From Paradevosia sp036499825 (GTDB taxonomy: Bacteria; Pseudomonadota; Alphaproteobacteria; Rhizobiales; Devosiaceae), in contig DASYCZ010000062.1 of assembly GCA_036499825.1 (NCBI GenBank), positions 266,158-330,157 on the forward strand: 64,000 nucleotides of DNA, read 5' to 3'. Position numbers and translations under genes: made by a program. Under the pieces are notes generated by a model. It was not told the origin of the DNA and did no database searches. It saw only the letters and a list, made by a program, of their open reading frames with translations. Position 1 is the stretch's first letter; every line of letters starts with the position of its first letter. This document shows positions 42,011 to 51,518 of the stretch, in pieces.

Positions 42011-43387
42011 ATGAGCACCTGGACCCCCGACAGCTGGAGAGCAAAGCCGATCTCGCAGGTTCCTGCCTATCCCGACGAGGCCGGGCTCAAGGAGGCCGAG
42101 CGCCAGCTCGCCACGTTCCCGCCACTGGTGTTTGCCGGCGAAGCGCGCGAGCTCAAGGCCTCGCTGGCGGAAGTCGCCGCCGGCCGTGCCTTCCTGCTGC
42201 AGGGCGGCGATTGCGCCGAGAGCTTTGCCGAACACGGTGCCGACCATATCCGTGATTTCTTCCGCGTCTTCCTGCAGATGGCGGTGATCCTCACCCACGG
42301 CGCCAGCAAACCCGTCGTCAAGGTCGGCCGCATTGCCGGCCAGTTCGCCAAGCCGCGTTCCTCCGATACCGAAACCATCGACGGGGTCACGCTGCCGAGC
42401 TATCGCGGCGACATCATCCACGACATCGCCTTCACCGAAGAGGCCCGTCAGCCCGATCCGCAGCGCCTGCTGATGGCCTACCGCCAGTCGGCCGCGACGC
42501 TCAACCTGCTGCGCGCCTTCGCCTCCGGCGGCTACGCCGATCTGACCCGCGTCCATGAATGGACGGTGGGCTTCATGAAGGGTTCCAACTGGTCGACCCG
42601 CTACGATGAGTTCGCCAAGAAGATCGACGACGCCATCAGCTTCATGAACGCGCTTGGCCTCAAGCCTGAAAACACCCCCGCATTGCGCGAGACCAAGTTC
42701 TATACCAGCCATGAAGCGCTGCTGCTCGGCTATGAGGAAGCGCTGACCCGGCGCGACTCCATCACCAATGACTGGTACGCCACCTCCGGCCACATGCTGT
42801 GGATCGGCGATCGCACCCGCCAGCCCGATGGCGCCCACACCGAATATTTCGCCGGCATCAAGAACCCCATCGGCATCAAATGCGGTCCGACGCTGTCGAG
42901 CGATGACCTGCTGCGTTTGCTCGACCGGCTCAATCCCGCCAATGAGGCCGGCCGTATCACGCTGATCGGCCGCTTCGGGGCCGACAAGGTGCATGACAAC
43001 CTGCCGCGCCTGATCGAAGCGGTCCGCAAGGCCGGCCAGACCGTTGTCTGGTGCTCCGATCCCATGCATGGCAATACCGTCAAGGCCTCCAGCGGCTACA
43101 AGACGCGGCAGTTCGACAAGGTTCTGGCCGAGGTCAAGGGCTTCTTCGATGTGCACCGCGAAATGGGCACCTATGCGGGCGGCGTGCATATCGAAATGAC
43201 CGGTGACGATGTCACCGAATGCACAGGTGGCGTTTCCGCCGTGACCGAGGCCAGCCTCAAGGATCGCTACCACACCTATTGCGACCCGCGTCTCAATGCC
43301 AGCCAGGCGCTGGAGCTGGCCTTCCTCGTCGCCGAGGAAATCCGTTCCCAGCGTCCCGCCGAGCCCCAGCGCGCCGCGGGTTTCTAA
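42011..43387 (+). CDS. 3-deoxy-7-phosphoheptulonate synthase, class II (plant-type)
   Basis: A 458-residue enzyme that joins phosphoenolpyruvate and erythrose 4-phosphate at the head of the shikimate pathway. Class II signs: WTPDSWR..PISQVPAYPD at the start, FLLQGGDCAESFAEHGADHIRDFFRVFLQM, HEWTVGFMKGSNW, YTSHEALLLGYEEALTRRD, WCSDPMHGNTVKASSGYKTR and GGVHIEMTGDDVTECTGG. The ATG at 42011 follows a GTG at 41999; the former fits the usual length. Class II enzymes occur in actinobacteria, plants and many alphaproteobacteria. Confidence 0.93.
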   Translation: MSTWTPDSWRAKPISQVPAYPDEAGLKEAERQLATFPPLVFAGEARELKASLAEVAAGRAFLLQGGDCAESFAEHGADHIRDFFRVFLQMAVILTHGASKPVVKVGRIAGQFAKPRSSDTETIDGVTLPSYRGDIIHDIAFTEEARQPDPQRLLMAYRQSAATLNLLRAFASGGYADLTRVHEWTVGFMKGSNWSTRYDEFAKKIDDAISFMNALGLKPENTPALRETKFYTSHEALLLGYEEALTRRDSITNDWYATSGHMLWIGDRTRQPDGAHTEYFAGIKNPIGIKCGPTLSSDDLLRLLDRLNPANEAGRITLIGRFGADKVHDNLPRLIEAVRKAGQTVVWCSDPMHGNTVKASSGYKTRQFDKVLAEVKGFFDVHREMGTYAGGVHIEMTGDDVTECTGGVSAVTEASLKDRYHTYCDPRLNASQALELAFLVAEEIRSQRPAEPQRAAGF

Positions 43388-43397
43388 GGGCAGGGAA

Positions 43398-43415
43398 GGG
43401 GCCAGTTCCGGCCCC
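43398..43415 (+). terminator. Hairpin after the DAHP synthase gene
   Basis: GGGGCC-AGTTCC-GGCCCC, ten bases after the stop. There is only a distant TTTT, so this is a weak call. Confidence 0.45.
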
Positions 43416-43506
43416 GTCCACCGCTTTTAGCGGAACATTAACCCTAATGCGCCATGAATTGGTGCACTAGGGCGTCTCACAGGACGCCTCGCTTCGGAGG
43501 ACGTTC

Positions 43507-44514
43507 ATGTACCGCTTGGTCCCCAGTCTTTGCGCCATGCTGGCCCTGTCGGCCGCTATCGGCCCGGCATTGGCCGCCGACTATGGCGACGACTACTCGG
43601 ACTCCCTGCGGCCCTCTTACCCGGATAACTGGGACCAGGGCGACGACAAGTCGCTCGGCTTCGAAGCCGGCCTCCGCTACTGGTATTCCGCCGGCGAGGA
43701 CAAGTGGAACCTGGCCGGTTCCGATTATAACTCGACCGACAAGACCAGCTCCGGCGAACTGGCGCTGCGCATCGACGACTACACCACCAACAGCTACGTC
43801 AAGGGCCTTGCCGGTTATTCCATGGCTATCGACGGCGACGCCACCTCGCCCTTCGGCGGGTACGACGTTAACGGCGGCCATATCGGCTATGCGGGCGCCG
43901 ATTTCGGCTGGTCGCCCTTCGGGGGCACCGGCAATGGTAGCGGCATCTATGGCCTCGTCGGCTACCACTACTGGAACGAGTCACCCGATATGGGCCGCGC
44001 CAACTTCACCACGGCCGAATCCAGCGCCGATGTGAACTGGCCGGCCGGTGCGGCAACGCCCGGCGTCCCGGGTGACAGCGAGCCCAACAACATCAATATT
44101 CACGCGCTTCGTCTTGGCTTCTCCGGTAAGGCGCAGATCAACGAATTCATCGACGTCAGCGGCGAAATCGCCGCCGTGCCCTATGCCTGGGTCAACGGCA
44201 CGTTCGGCGCCTTCGGCACGCCTATTACCGGCGCGTCTGGCGTCAACTTTAGCCAGCAAGGGTCCGCCGCAACCGTTGATGGCACCGGCTACGGCGCCAT
44301 GGGCGAGTTGATGGTGGGTTTCCACCCGACCGATAACATGGTCGTTCGCCTGGGCGGTCGCGCCTGGTATCTGCAAGGACGGACGAACAGTACTTTCTCC
44401 CGCGTGAACGTTACCCAGGCCGGTGGTTTCTCCAAGCAGAACTACATCTCGTCCAACAACCCGTTCTCGCTGTTCCGCTACGGTCTGTTGGCCGAAATGA
44501 GCTACAAGTTCTGA
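43507..44514 (+). CDS. Outer-membrane beta-barrel protein
   Basis: A 335-residue exported protein: signal peptide to about residue 22 (IGPALAA), then alternating strands rich in Y, W and G with repeated aromatic girdle pairs, e.g. FEAGLRYWYSAGEDKWNL and GSGIYGLVGYHYWNES, ending in the barrel-assembly signal EMSYKF. The number of strands is probably 8-12. It lacks the coiled N-terminal part of porins and resembles Omp25/RopB-like proteins more loosely. GGAGG precedes the ATG by six bases; probably well expressed. Confidence 0.83.
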   Translation: MYRLVPSLCAMLALSAAIGPALAADYGDDYSDSLRPSYPDNWDQGDDKSLGFEAGLRYWYSAGEDKWNLAGSDYNSTDKTSSGELALRIDDYTTNSYVKGLAGYSMAIDGDATSPFGGYDVNGGHIGYAGADFGWSPFGGTGNGSGIYGLVGYHYWNESPDMGRANFTTAESSADVNWPAGAATPGVPGDSEPNNINIHALRLGFSGKAQINEFIDVSGEIAAVPYAWVNGTFGAFGTPITGASGVNFSQQGSAATVDGTGYGAMGELMVGFHPTDNMVVRLGGRAWYLQGRTNSTFSRVNVTQAGGFSKQNYISSNNPFSLFRYGLLAEMSYKF

Positions 44515-44607
44515 CCAGCCGCATAGCTGCCGTCTGTCCTCATCCGCTTGCCCTTGCCGGGGTGAGCGGATAAGTCTTTTCCGGCTCCCCGAACCCGGCA
44601 GTATTCA

Positions 44608-46278
44608 GTGACCGATCGTCTTCGCATCGCCCTTGCACAGCTCAATCCGACCGTCGGCGCGCTCCGCGCCAACCTGGCCCTTGGCCGCAGCGCCCTCGAT
44701 GAGGCCGTTGCCGCCAAGGCGGACATCCTGATGTTCTCCGAGTTGTTCCTCACCGGCTACTTTCCCGAGGACCTGTTCTTCAAACACCAGTTCGTCGATG
44801 ACGCCATGGCAACGGCGCGTGAACTGGTCGCCGCCACCAAAGGCACGGGCGTTTCAATCGTGCTGCCGACCGTCTGGCGTGACGAGGAGGGACTGCGCAA
44901 CGCCGTGCTGCTCGCCGAAGACGGCAAGGTCACAGCGCGCCGCTTCAAGCGCGAACTGCCCAATGACGACGTCTTTTACGAGCGGCGCTACTTCATCCCC
45001 GGCGATCTCGCCGAACCGGTGACCATCAAGGGCGTCTCGATCGGCATTCCCATCTGCGAGGACATCTGGCACGCCGATGTCTGCGCTCATCTCGTCGATA
45101 ACGGCGCCCGCATTCTGCTCTGCCCCAACGGCTCGCCCTATTGGCGCAACAAGCAGGCGACGCGCAAGGATCTGGTGCTCGCCCGCGTCAACGAGGATAA
45201 TGTCCCGCTGCTTTATCTCAACCAGGTTGGCGGGCAGGACGAACTGGTTTTCGATGGCGCGTCCTTCGGCATGGAGCCGGGTGGCCGTCTCGCTTTCCAG
45301 GGTAAGTCCTTTACCGAAGATCTGATCGTCACCGACTGGATCCACACCGACAACGGCTGGCGCTGCGAAGCGGGCGACGTCACCCCGCTGGCCTCGGTCG
45401 ATGAAGCGCCATATCGCGCCTGCATCCTCGGCCTGCGTGACTATGTCTACAAGAACGGCTTCAGGAAGGTCGTGCTCGGCCTTTCCGGCGGCATTGATTC
45501 CGCCCTCGTCGCCGCCATGGCGGTGGATGCGTTGGGCGCCGAAAACGTCCACTGCCTGATGCTGCCTTATCGCTATACTTCGGAAGACAGCCTCCGCGAC
45601 GCCAAGGCCTGCGCCGAACGCCTGGGCGTGCGCTACGACGTCGTTTCCATCGGCAATCCGGTCGATGGGGCCCTGGCCGAACTCGCGCCCGTCTTCGGCA
45701 ACCAGCCGGCTGACGTCACCGAGGAGAACATCCAGTCCCGCATGCGCGGCCTGGTGCTGATGGCGGTCTCCAACAAATACGGCTCCATGCTGCTCACCAC
45801 CGGCAACAAGTCCGAGATGTCCGTCGGTTACGCCACCATCTACGGCGATATGAACGGCGGCTTCAATCCATTGAAGGATCTGCTGAAAATGCAGGTCTAT
45901 CATCTTGCCAACTGGCGCAACGCCCATGTGCCGGATGATTGCCTTGGCCCTGCAGGCGAAGTCATTCCGCAGGCCATCATAGACAAGGCGCCCAGCGCCG
46001 AGCTGCGGCCCAACCAGACCGACCAGGACAGCCTGCCGCCTTATCCGGTGCTCGACGCCATCCTCGAAGGCTTCGTGGAGGAAGAGTTGTCGGTAAAGGA
46101 GATCGTTGCCCGGGGCTTTGATCTGGCCACCGTCAAGCGCATCGAAAAGCTGCTCTACATCGCCGAATACAAACGACGACAGTCAGCCCCCGGCGTCAAA
46201 CTCACCGCCAAGGCGCTGGGGCTAGGCCGAAAATATCCGATCACCAATGGTTATCGCGACGAAAGCGCCGGCAAGTGA
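44608..46278 (+). CDS. nadE: Glutamine-dependent NAD+ synthetase
   Basis: A 556-residue two-domain enzyme that amidates nicotinate adenine dinucleotide to NAD+. The N-terminal glutaminase of the nitrilase fold (1-260) has ELFLTGYFPED (catalytic E) and GIPICEDIWH (catalytic C). The C-terminal synthetase (about 285-556) has the ATP loop VLGLSGGIDSALVAAMA and TTGNKSEMSVGYATIYGDMNGG. GTG start. The stop overlaps the gltX start by four bases. Confidence 0.95.
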   Translation: MTDRLRIALAQLNPTVGALRANLALGRSALDEAVAAKADILMFSELFLTGYFPEDLFFKHQFVDDAMATARELVAATKGTGVSIVLPTVWRDEEGLRNAVLLAEDGKVTARRFKRELPNDDVFYERRYFIPGDLAEPVTIKGVSIGIPICEDIWHADVCAHLVDNGARILLCPNGSPYWRNKQATRKDLVLARVNEDNVPLLYLNQVGGQDELVFDGASFGMEPGGRLAFQGKSFTEDLIVTDWIHTDNGWRCEAGDVTPLASVDEAPYRACILGLRDYVYKNGFRKVVLGLSGGIDSALVAAMAVDALGAENVHCLMLPYRYTSEDSLRDAKACAERLGVRYDVVSIGNPVDGALAELAPVFGNQPADVTEENIQSRMRGLVLMAVSNKYGSMLLTTGNKSEMSVGYATIYGDMNGGFNPLKDLLKMQVYHLANWRNAHVPDDCLGPAGEVIPQAIIDKAPSAELRPNQTDQDSLPPYPVLDAILEGFVEEELSVKEIVARGFDLATVKRIEKLLYIAEYKRRQSAPGVKLTAKALGLGRKYPITNGYRDESAGK

Positions 46279-47600
46279 CCGTTGTTCGCTACGCACCATC
46301 GCCGACCGGCCGCATTCACCTCGGCAATGCCCGTCCGGCCCTGCTGAACTGGTTCTCTGCGCTGCGCCATGGAGGCCGCTATGTGCTGCGCATGGACGAT
46401 ACCGATCAGGCCCGTTCCACCCGCGCCTTCGCGGATGGCATCGAGGCGGATCTCGCCTGGCTCGGCGTCAAGCCGGATCTGCTCGTTCGCCAGTCCGAGC
46501 GCACGGCTCTCTACGATGCGGCCAAGGCCGAGCTCATCGCCGCCGGCCGGCTCTATCCCGCCTACGAAACCGGAGATGAGCTCGATCGCCGCCGCAAGCG
46601 CGCCCTCGCCATGGGCAAGCCACCCATCTACGACCGTGCCGCTCTGAAGCTCACCGACGAAGATCGTCAGAAGCTCGAAGCCGAAGGCCGCAAGCCCCAT
46701 TGGCGCTTCAAGCTCGATGGCAAACCGGTGACTTTCACCGACCTCATCCGTGGCGAGCAGACCGTCAACACCGCCTCCATGTCCGATCCGGTCCTGGTGC
46801 GCGAAGACGGCAGCTATCTCTACACGTTGCCCTCCGTGGTCGACGATATCGATCTCGCCATCACCCATGTCATCCGCGGCGAGGACCACGTCTCCAATAC
46901 CGGCACGCAGATCGAGATTTTCGAAGCCCTGGGTGGCGCCGTTCCGACCTTCGCGCACCATAACCTGTTGACCGATGCTGCCGGGCAGGGGCTTTCCAAA
47001 CGTCTCGGCTCGCTGTCGATTGCCGAACTGCGCGCCGATGGCTATGAGCCGCTTGCCGTCGCCATCATTGCGGTGCTTACCGGCACCAGCCTGCCGGTCG
47101 AGCCCTATGCGGACATCCGCGCCATCGCCGACAGGCTCGACCTGTCGATGATCTCGCACGGGCCCGCCCGGTACGATCCCGCCGAACTCGACCAGCTCAA
47201 CGCCCGTATCCTGCATACCATGGAGTATGTCGAGGTCGAGCCCCGGCTGCAGGCGCTGGGTCTTGCCAGCGCGCCGCTTTGGCTGACCCTGCGCGACAAT
47301 CTGCACAAGTTCGGCGATATCGCCGAATGGGCGAGGCTCGTCACCGGCCCCATGACGCCTGAGATAGCGCCGGAAGACCGCGAGTTCCTCTCGACCGCCG
47401 CGGGTTTGCTGCCGCCCGAACCCTGGGACGAAGCCACCTGGGGCACATGGACCAATGCGGTCAAGGAAGCCACCGGCCGCAAGGGCAAGCCGCTGTTCAT
47501 GCCGTTGCGCATGGCCCTCACGGGCCGCCACGATGGCCCTGAGCTTAAGGCTCTGCTCCCGCTAATTGGGCGTAAGGCGTGTCTGGACCGACTATCCTGA
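46275..47600 (+). CDS. gltX: Glutamyl-tRNA synthetase
   Basis: A 441-residue class I aminoacyl-tRNA synthetase, charging tRNA-Glu and in alphaproteobacteria often also tRNA-Gln. The HIGH motif is HLGN in YAPSPTGRIHLGNARPALLNW; the KMSKS site reads GQGLSKRLGSL, with the KLSKR form shifted to GLSKR. At 441 residues it is slightly shorter than usual; many relatives have two GltX copies, and this may be the second. GTG start in a four-base overlap with nadE. Its 3' end overlaps the convergent DUF2865 gene by 56 bp. Confidence 0.93.
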   Translation: MTVVRYAPSPTGRIHLGNARPALLNWFSALRHGGRYVLRMDDTDQARSTRAFADGIEADLAWLGVKPDLLVRQSERTALYDAAKAELIAAGRLYPAYETGDELDRRRKRALAMGKPPIYDRAALKLTDEDRQKLEAEGRKPHWRFKLDGKPVTFTDLIRGEQTVNTASMSDPVLVREDGSYLYTLPSVVDDIDLAITHVIRGEDHVSNTGTQIEIFEALGGAVPTFAHHNLLTDAAGQGLSKRLGSLSIAELRADGYEPLAVAIIAVLTGTSLPVEPYADIRAIADRLDLSMISHGPARYDPAELDQLNARILHTMEYVEVEPRLQALGLASAPLWLTLRDNLHKFGDIAEWARLVTGPMTPEIAPEDREFLSTAAGLLPPEPWDEATWGTWTNAVKEATGRKGKPLFMPLRMALTGRHDGPELKALLPLIGRKACLDRLS

Positions 47601-48726
47601 CGGTCTTGTCGCCAAACTTCACCACCCGCTCCTGAGGGGTGGGCGTCGGCGCCGCGATGTTTTGCGGCGCGGTCGGGTCGCTGCTGTTCGGCCGTGGGCG
47701 CGGCAGCGGAATATCGATGCTCGCCACTACCTGCGGCGGGGGCATCGGGGTTGCTGTCGCGGTGGTGGCCGTCGTTACCGGCATGCGCGGGTCACGCAAT
47801 GGCAGCGGGAAACTCTGTCCGCCGAATTCGACATCCGCTCGCGCTCCACTGCCTCCCGGATCACCCCCGGCGATGGTCACGAACCCCTTGGGGGCTTCCT
47901 GCTTGCACGAGCTGTTGAGATCGAACGCCTTGCGATACGCAAAGGCGTTGGGCAGCGACCTGTAGGTGCCCCCCGCCGCATTCACCATGTCCTCGGGCTC
48001 TTGTCCGGGATTGTTGTAATAGTAGAGATCGACCTGTGTGCCAGGGCAGGCCGCCTGGCACTTCTGGATGTCGTCGGCCAGATAGTCCGGTAACGTCGAA
48101 TAGCTGATGGGCCAGAAATAGCCATCCGTCAGTCTTACGCACACGGTGCGGATAGTGCTGTACCCGCCATAGCCCGAGAACTGGTCGCCCACCACGTCGC
48201 CGTCCTGGTACTGGCCATCATTGGCGACCGCATTGGGGTCCTGCGTATAGCCACCGAACAGCTGGTTGAAAGTGCCCGAACGATCCTGCTGTGTGAAAGT
48301 GGCGCGCGACCCGCTCTGGCAGCCGAACCGCGCCATGTCCTGCAGCACCGACTCGCGCTGCTGCGCCACGGCATTGGCCGTCGACACCGATTTCGTCAAA
48401 CCGTCCTGCTGCGCCCGGCCGCGGATGATCTGTCGCGCCAGGGCCTGGCAATCCCGCGACAGCGTCCGGCCGGCCTTGGCGTCGTCGTTGCAGCCGGTGC
48501 GCACATAGGCGCTTTCCTGGTTCTGGAGATCCGCCGCCAGTTGCCGCGACTGCTGCGAGGAGCCGCCATAGTTCCGGAAATCGCCGTTGCGCTCCAGGGT
48601 CTGCAACTGCCGGTTCAACTGGTCACATGCCGCCTGCGCATAGGCATCGGTCACGTCCAGCAGCACTCCTGCCAGCATGGCGGCGAACAGGAGCATCAAC
48701 CGGAGAGCGTTTTTCGTTGAAACCAT
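47545..48726 (-). CDS. Exported DUF2865-family protein
   Basis: A 393-residue protein with a signal peptide (about 1-30, ending DAYA). CDQLNRQLQTLERNG starts a helical, glutamine-rich part with paired cysteines. The DUF2865 core follows: TVCVRLTDGYFWPISYSTLPDYLADDIQKCQAACPGTQVDLYYYNNPGQEPEDMVNAAGGTYRSLPNAFAYRK. A proline-threonine-rich tail closes it. The family is almost confined to Rhizobiales and has no known function; the core may touch the cell wall. The last 18 codons lie antisense to the end of gltX. Confidence 0.83.
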   Translation of the reverse strand: MVSTKNALRLMLLFAAMLAGVLLDVTDAYAQAACDQLNRQLQTLERNGDFRNYGGSSQQSRQLAADLQNQESAYVRTGCNDDAKAGRTLSRDCQALARQIIRGRAQQDGLTKSVSTANAVAQQRESVLQDMARFGCQSGSRATFTQQDRSGTFNQLFGGYTQDPNAVANDGQYQDGDVVGDQFSGYGGYSTIRTVCVRLTDGYFWPISYSTLPDYLADDIQKCQAACPGTQVDLYYYNNPGQEPEDMVNAAGGTYRSLPNAFAYRKAFDLNSSCKQEAPKGFVTIAGGDPGGSGARADVEFGGQSFPLPLRDPRMPVTTATTATATPMPPPQVVASIDIPLPRPRPNSSDPTAPQNIAAPTPTPQERVVKFGDKTVRIVGPDTPYAQLAGAEP

Positions 48727-48877
48727 GGTGCCGCAATGCCTATCTGCTTATCGTCGTAGCGCGTGATTGCGCCGAAAGCGAGACTCAGGTCTTCGAACGG
48801 CGTTACGCTTACGATGGGATAATAGCGTGGTTATCCAATAACCAACCGGCTGTCATCAGCGCGGCGGAAAGTCTCCG

Positions 48878-49879
48878 ATGAAACTTGCGACATTGAGCAA
48901 TGGCCGGCCCGATGGACACCTGGTGGTGGTGTCGCGCGATCTTGCCTGGTGCGTTTCCGCCGGCCGTATCGCGCCGCATCTGCAGGCCGCGCTCGACAGC
49001 TGGGAAACCAGTGCCCCGGCGCTGCAAAAGCTTGCCGACGATCTCGATGACGGTCAGGTCGCGGCCATCCCGTTCGATCCCTCCAAGGCCTTGGCGCCGC
49101 TGCCGCGCGCCTATCAGTGGATCGACGGCGCCGCCTATCTCAGCCATCTCGAGCGCGTGCGCAGCCTCGCGGGCAGCAAGGATGCCGAGCTGCAGAGCGA
49201 GCGGCCGCTGCTCTACCAGGGCGGCTCCGATGCGCTCACACCCTCGCACGGCCCCATCGTGGTGCCCGACGATACGCTCGGCGTCGATTTCGAAGCCGAA
49301 CTCGCCGTCATCGTCGGTCCGGTGCCCATGCGCCCGGACAAGGCCACCGCCGCGGCCGCCATCCGTCTCGTCACCACCTGCAACGACGTCTCGCTGCGGC
49401 GGCTCGTCGCCGACGACCTGCATAACGGCTTCGGCTTTTTCCACGCCAAGCCATCCACCTCCTTTGGTCCCGTCGTCGCCACGCCTGACGAATTCGGGGT
49501 AGCCTGGCACGACAACAAGCTGCACCTGCGGGTCGAGGTCGAGGTCAACGGCAAGCTCTTCGGCCGGCCCGATGCCGGCGTCGACATGCACTTTGATTTC
49601 GCCGACCTCATCGCTGCCGCCGCCAATACGCGGACACTCGGTGCCGGCACTATCATCGGCTCGGGCACCATCACCAACCGCCACGACGAGACCCCGCCCA
49701 TCCGCAAGGACGGAATCGGTTTCGCCTGCATTGCCGAAGCGCGCGCCGTCGAAAAGCTCAAATACGGCAAGGCCCGCACGCCCTTCCTCAAGGCCGGCGA
49801 TCGCCTGCGCATCGTCGCCATCGACGCCGAGGGCCGCCCGCTTCTGGGTGCCATCGACCAGCGCGTTCAGCTCCTTTAG
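48878..49879 (+). CDS. Fumarylacetoacetate hydrolase family protein
   Basis: A 333-residue FAH-fold enzyme. Metal-binding and catalytic region: VDFEAELAVIVG (two glutamates), TTCNDVSLRRL, FGFFHAKPSTSFGPVV, then GTIIGSGTITNRHDETPPI. At the N-terminus MKLATLSNGRPDGHLVVVSRDL is usual for bacterial FAA hydrolases of tyrosine or homogentisate routes. Splits a beta-diketone or acylpyruvate; the substrate is not fixed. No catabolic partners nearby. It follows a 151-bp gap with GGATAA / TTATCC arms (48817-48836). Confidence 0.88.
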   Translation: MKLATLSNGRPDGHLVVVSRDLAWCVSAGRIAPHLQAALDSWETSAPALQKLADDLDDGQVAAIPFDPSKALAPLPRAYQWIDGAAYLSHLERVRSLAGSKDAELQSERPLLYQGGSDALTPSHGPIVVPDDTLGVDFEAELAVIVGPVPMRPDKATAAAAIRLVTTCNDVSLRRLVADDLHNGFGFFHAKPSTSFGPVVATPDEFGVAWHDNKLHLRVEVEVNGKLFGRPDAGVDMHFDFADLIAAAANTRTLGAGTIIGSGTITNRHDETPPIRKDGIGFACIAEARAVEKLKYGKARTPFLKAGDRLRIVAIDAEGRPLLGAIDQRVQLL

Positions 49880-50132
49880 CCTCGCGTACAGTCCCCCTGG
49901 GTGAGGCGATTGCGGCGCGGGGCAGCACGCGCGAAACCATCGATCCCCTCTTGACCTGCCTTCCCATTCCCGGCAATCTTCGCCGCCATGAAGACCGTCA
50001 ATAATATTTGCATCATTGGCTGCATTATTATCCGCTAACCCAAAGGGCGCGGCACGGTTTTCTTCACTCTAAAACTCCCGACTACCGAAGAGCCCGCTGC
50101 CCGCGCGTAAACCGTCTCGTGGCAGGAATTCT

Positions 50133-51518
50133 ATGACCTCGGCAGCTTCACCTTCATTGTACCTCTACGATACGCTCACCCGCACGAGGGAGGCCTTCAC
50201 GCCCCTCGATGCCGCCAATGTGCGCATGTATGTGTGCGGGCCGACGGTCTACGATTACGCCCATATCGGCAATGCTCGGCCGGTCATCGTTTTCGATGTG
50301 CTCTTCCGGATGCTGCGCCATCTCTATGGCGACAGCCACGTCACCTATGTCCGCAACCTCACCGACGTGGATGACAAGATCAACGCGCGCGCCGCCCGTG
50401 ACTATCCGGGCCTGCCGCTGAACGAGGCCATTCGCGCCGTCACCGAAAAGACCGCCACCCAGTTCCAGGCGGATGCCCGCGCGCTCGGCAATCTCGATCC
50501 CTCCATCGAGCCGCGCGCCACCGAGAACATCGATGAGATGCAGAACCTCATCAAGTCGCTGATCGCGCGCAGTCACGCCTATGAGGCCGGTGGCGAGGTG
50601 CTGTTCGCCGTCGAATCCATGCCGGACTACGGCCAGCTTTCAGGCCGCAATCTCGATGACCAGCTCGCCGGTGCCCGCGTGGCCATCGATGCCCATAAGC
50701 GCAATCCTGCCGATTTCGTGCTCTGGAAGCTGTCCTCGGACGAAGAGCCCGGCTGGGACAGTCCCTGGGGCCGAGGCCGCCCGGGCTGGCATATCGAATG
50801 CTCCGCCATGAGCGAGCGTTATCTGGGCCAGACTTTCGATATCCATGGCGGCGGGCTCGACCTCATCTTCCCGCACCACGAGAACGAGATCGCCCAATCC
50901 CGTTGCGCCCACGGCACTCACGCCATGGCCAATGTCTGGATGCATAACGGCTTCGTGCAGGTCGAGGGCCAGAAGATGTCGAAATCGCTCGGCAATTTCA
51001 TCACCATCAACGATCTGCTGGCGACGGAAAAATTCGGCGGCCGCAAATGGCCCGGCGAAGTGCTTCGTCTCGCCATGCTGATGACGCACTATCGCGAGCC
51101 TATCGATTTCAGCGTGGCGCGCCTTGAAGAGGCGACCCAGTTGCTCGAAAAATGGGAACGTTTCGCCGCTGGTGCCACGCCCGCCGATGCCATCGACGCC
51201 GAGGCCCTGAGCCTCCTCGCGGATGACCTCGATACCTCGGGCGCCGTGCATCGCCTGCACCAGTTGTTCGTCGACATGAAGCAACCCGCCGCCGGCCTCG
51301 CCCTTGCCAACCTTCTTGGCATCAAAGTCCTGCGCGAACAGGTCGCCGACGCCGAAACCGAAGCCCTCGTCGCCGCCCGCCTCGCCGCCCTCAACACCAA
51401 GGACTTCCCCGCCGCCGACCAGATCCGCTCCACGCTCGCCGCCCAGGGCGTCGTGCTGATGGACTACAAGGACCCGGCCACAGGGGAGCGCAAGACGAAA
51501 TGGGAACTGAAGCGGTGA
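50133..51518 (+). CDS. cysS: Cysteinyl-tRNA synthetase
   Basis: A 461-residue class I synthetase. HIGH site YDYAHIGNARP right after the zinc-side VCGPTV; then TDVDDKINARA; zinc ligands in GWHIECSAMSERYLG and HHENEIAQSRCAHG; KMSKS site GQKMSKSLGNFITI. The stop overlaps a GTG that starts the DUF559 gene. The 253-bp gap before it holds no gene; there is only a weak AATAAT/ATTATT pair near 50000-50029. Confidence 0.95.
   Translation: MTSAASPSLYLYDTLTRTREAFTPLDAANVRMYVCGPTVYDYAHIGNARPVIVFDVLFRMLRHLYGDSHVTYVRNLTDVDDKINARAARDYPGLPLNEAIRAVTEKTATQFQADARALGNLDPSIEPRATENIDEMQNLIKSLIARSHAYEAGGEVLFAVESMPDYGQLSGRNLDDQLAGARVAIDAHKRNPADFVLWKLSSDEEPGWDSPWGRGRPGWHIECSAMSERYLGQTFDIHGGGLDLIFPHHENEIAQSRCAHGTHAMANVWMHNGFVQVEGQKMSKSLGNFITINDLLATEKFGGRKWPGEVLRLAMLMTHYREPIDFSVARLEEATQLLEKWERFAAGATPADAIDAEALSLLADDLDTSGAVHRLHQLFVDMKQPAAGLALANLLGIKVLREQVADAETEALVAARLAALNTKDFPAADQIRSTLAAQGVVLMDYKDPATGERKTKWELKR

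Noticed and set aside
49880..50132. Possible T-box or small RNA before cysS
   Set aside because: No T-box sequence, and these are not expected in alphaproteobacteria; only a weak inverted pair is present.
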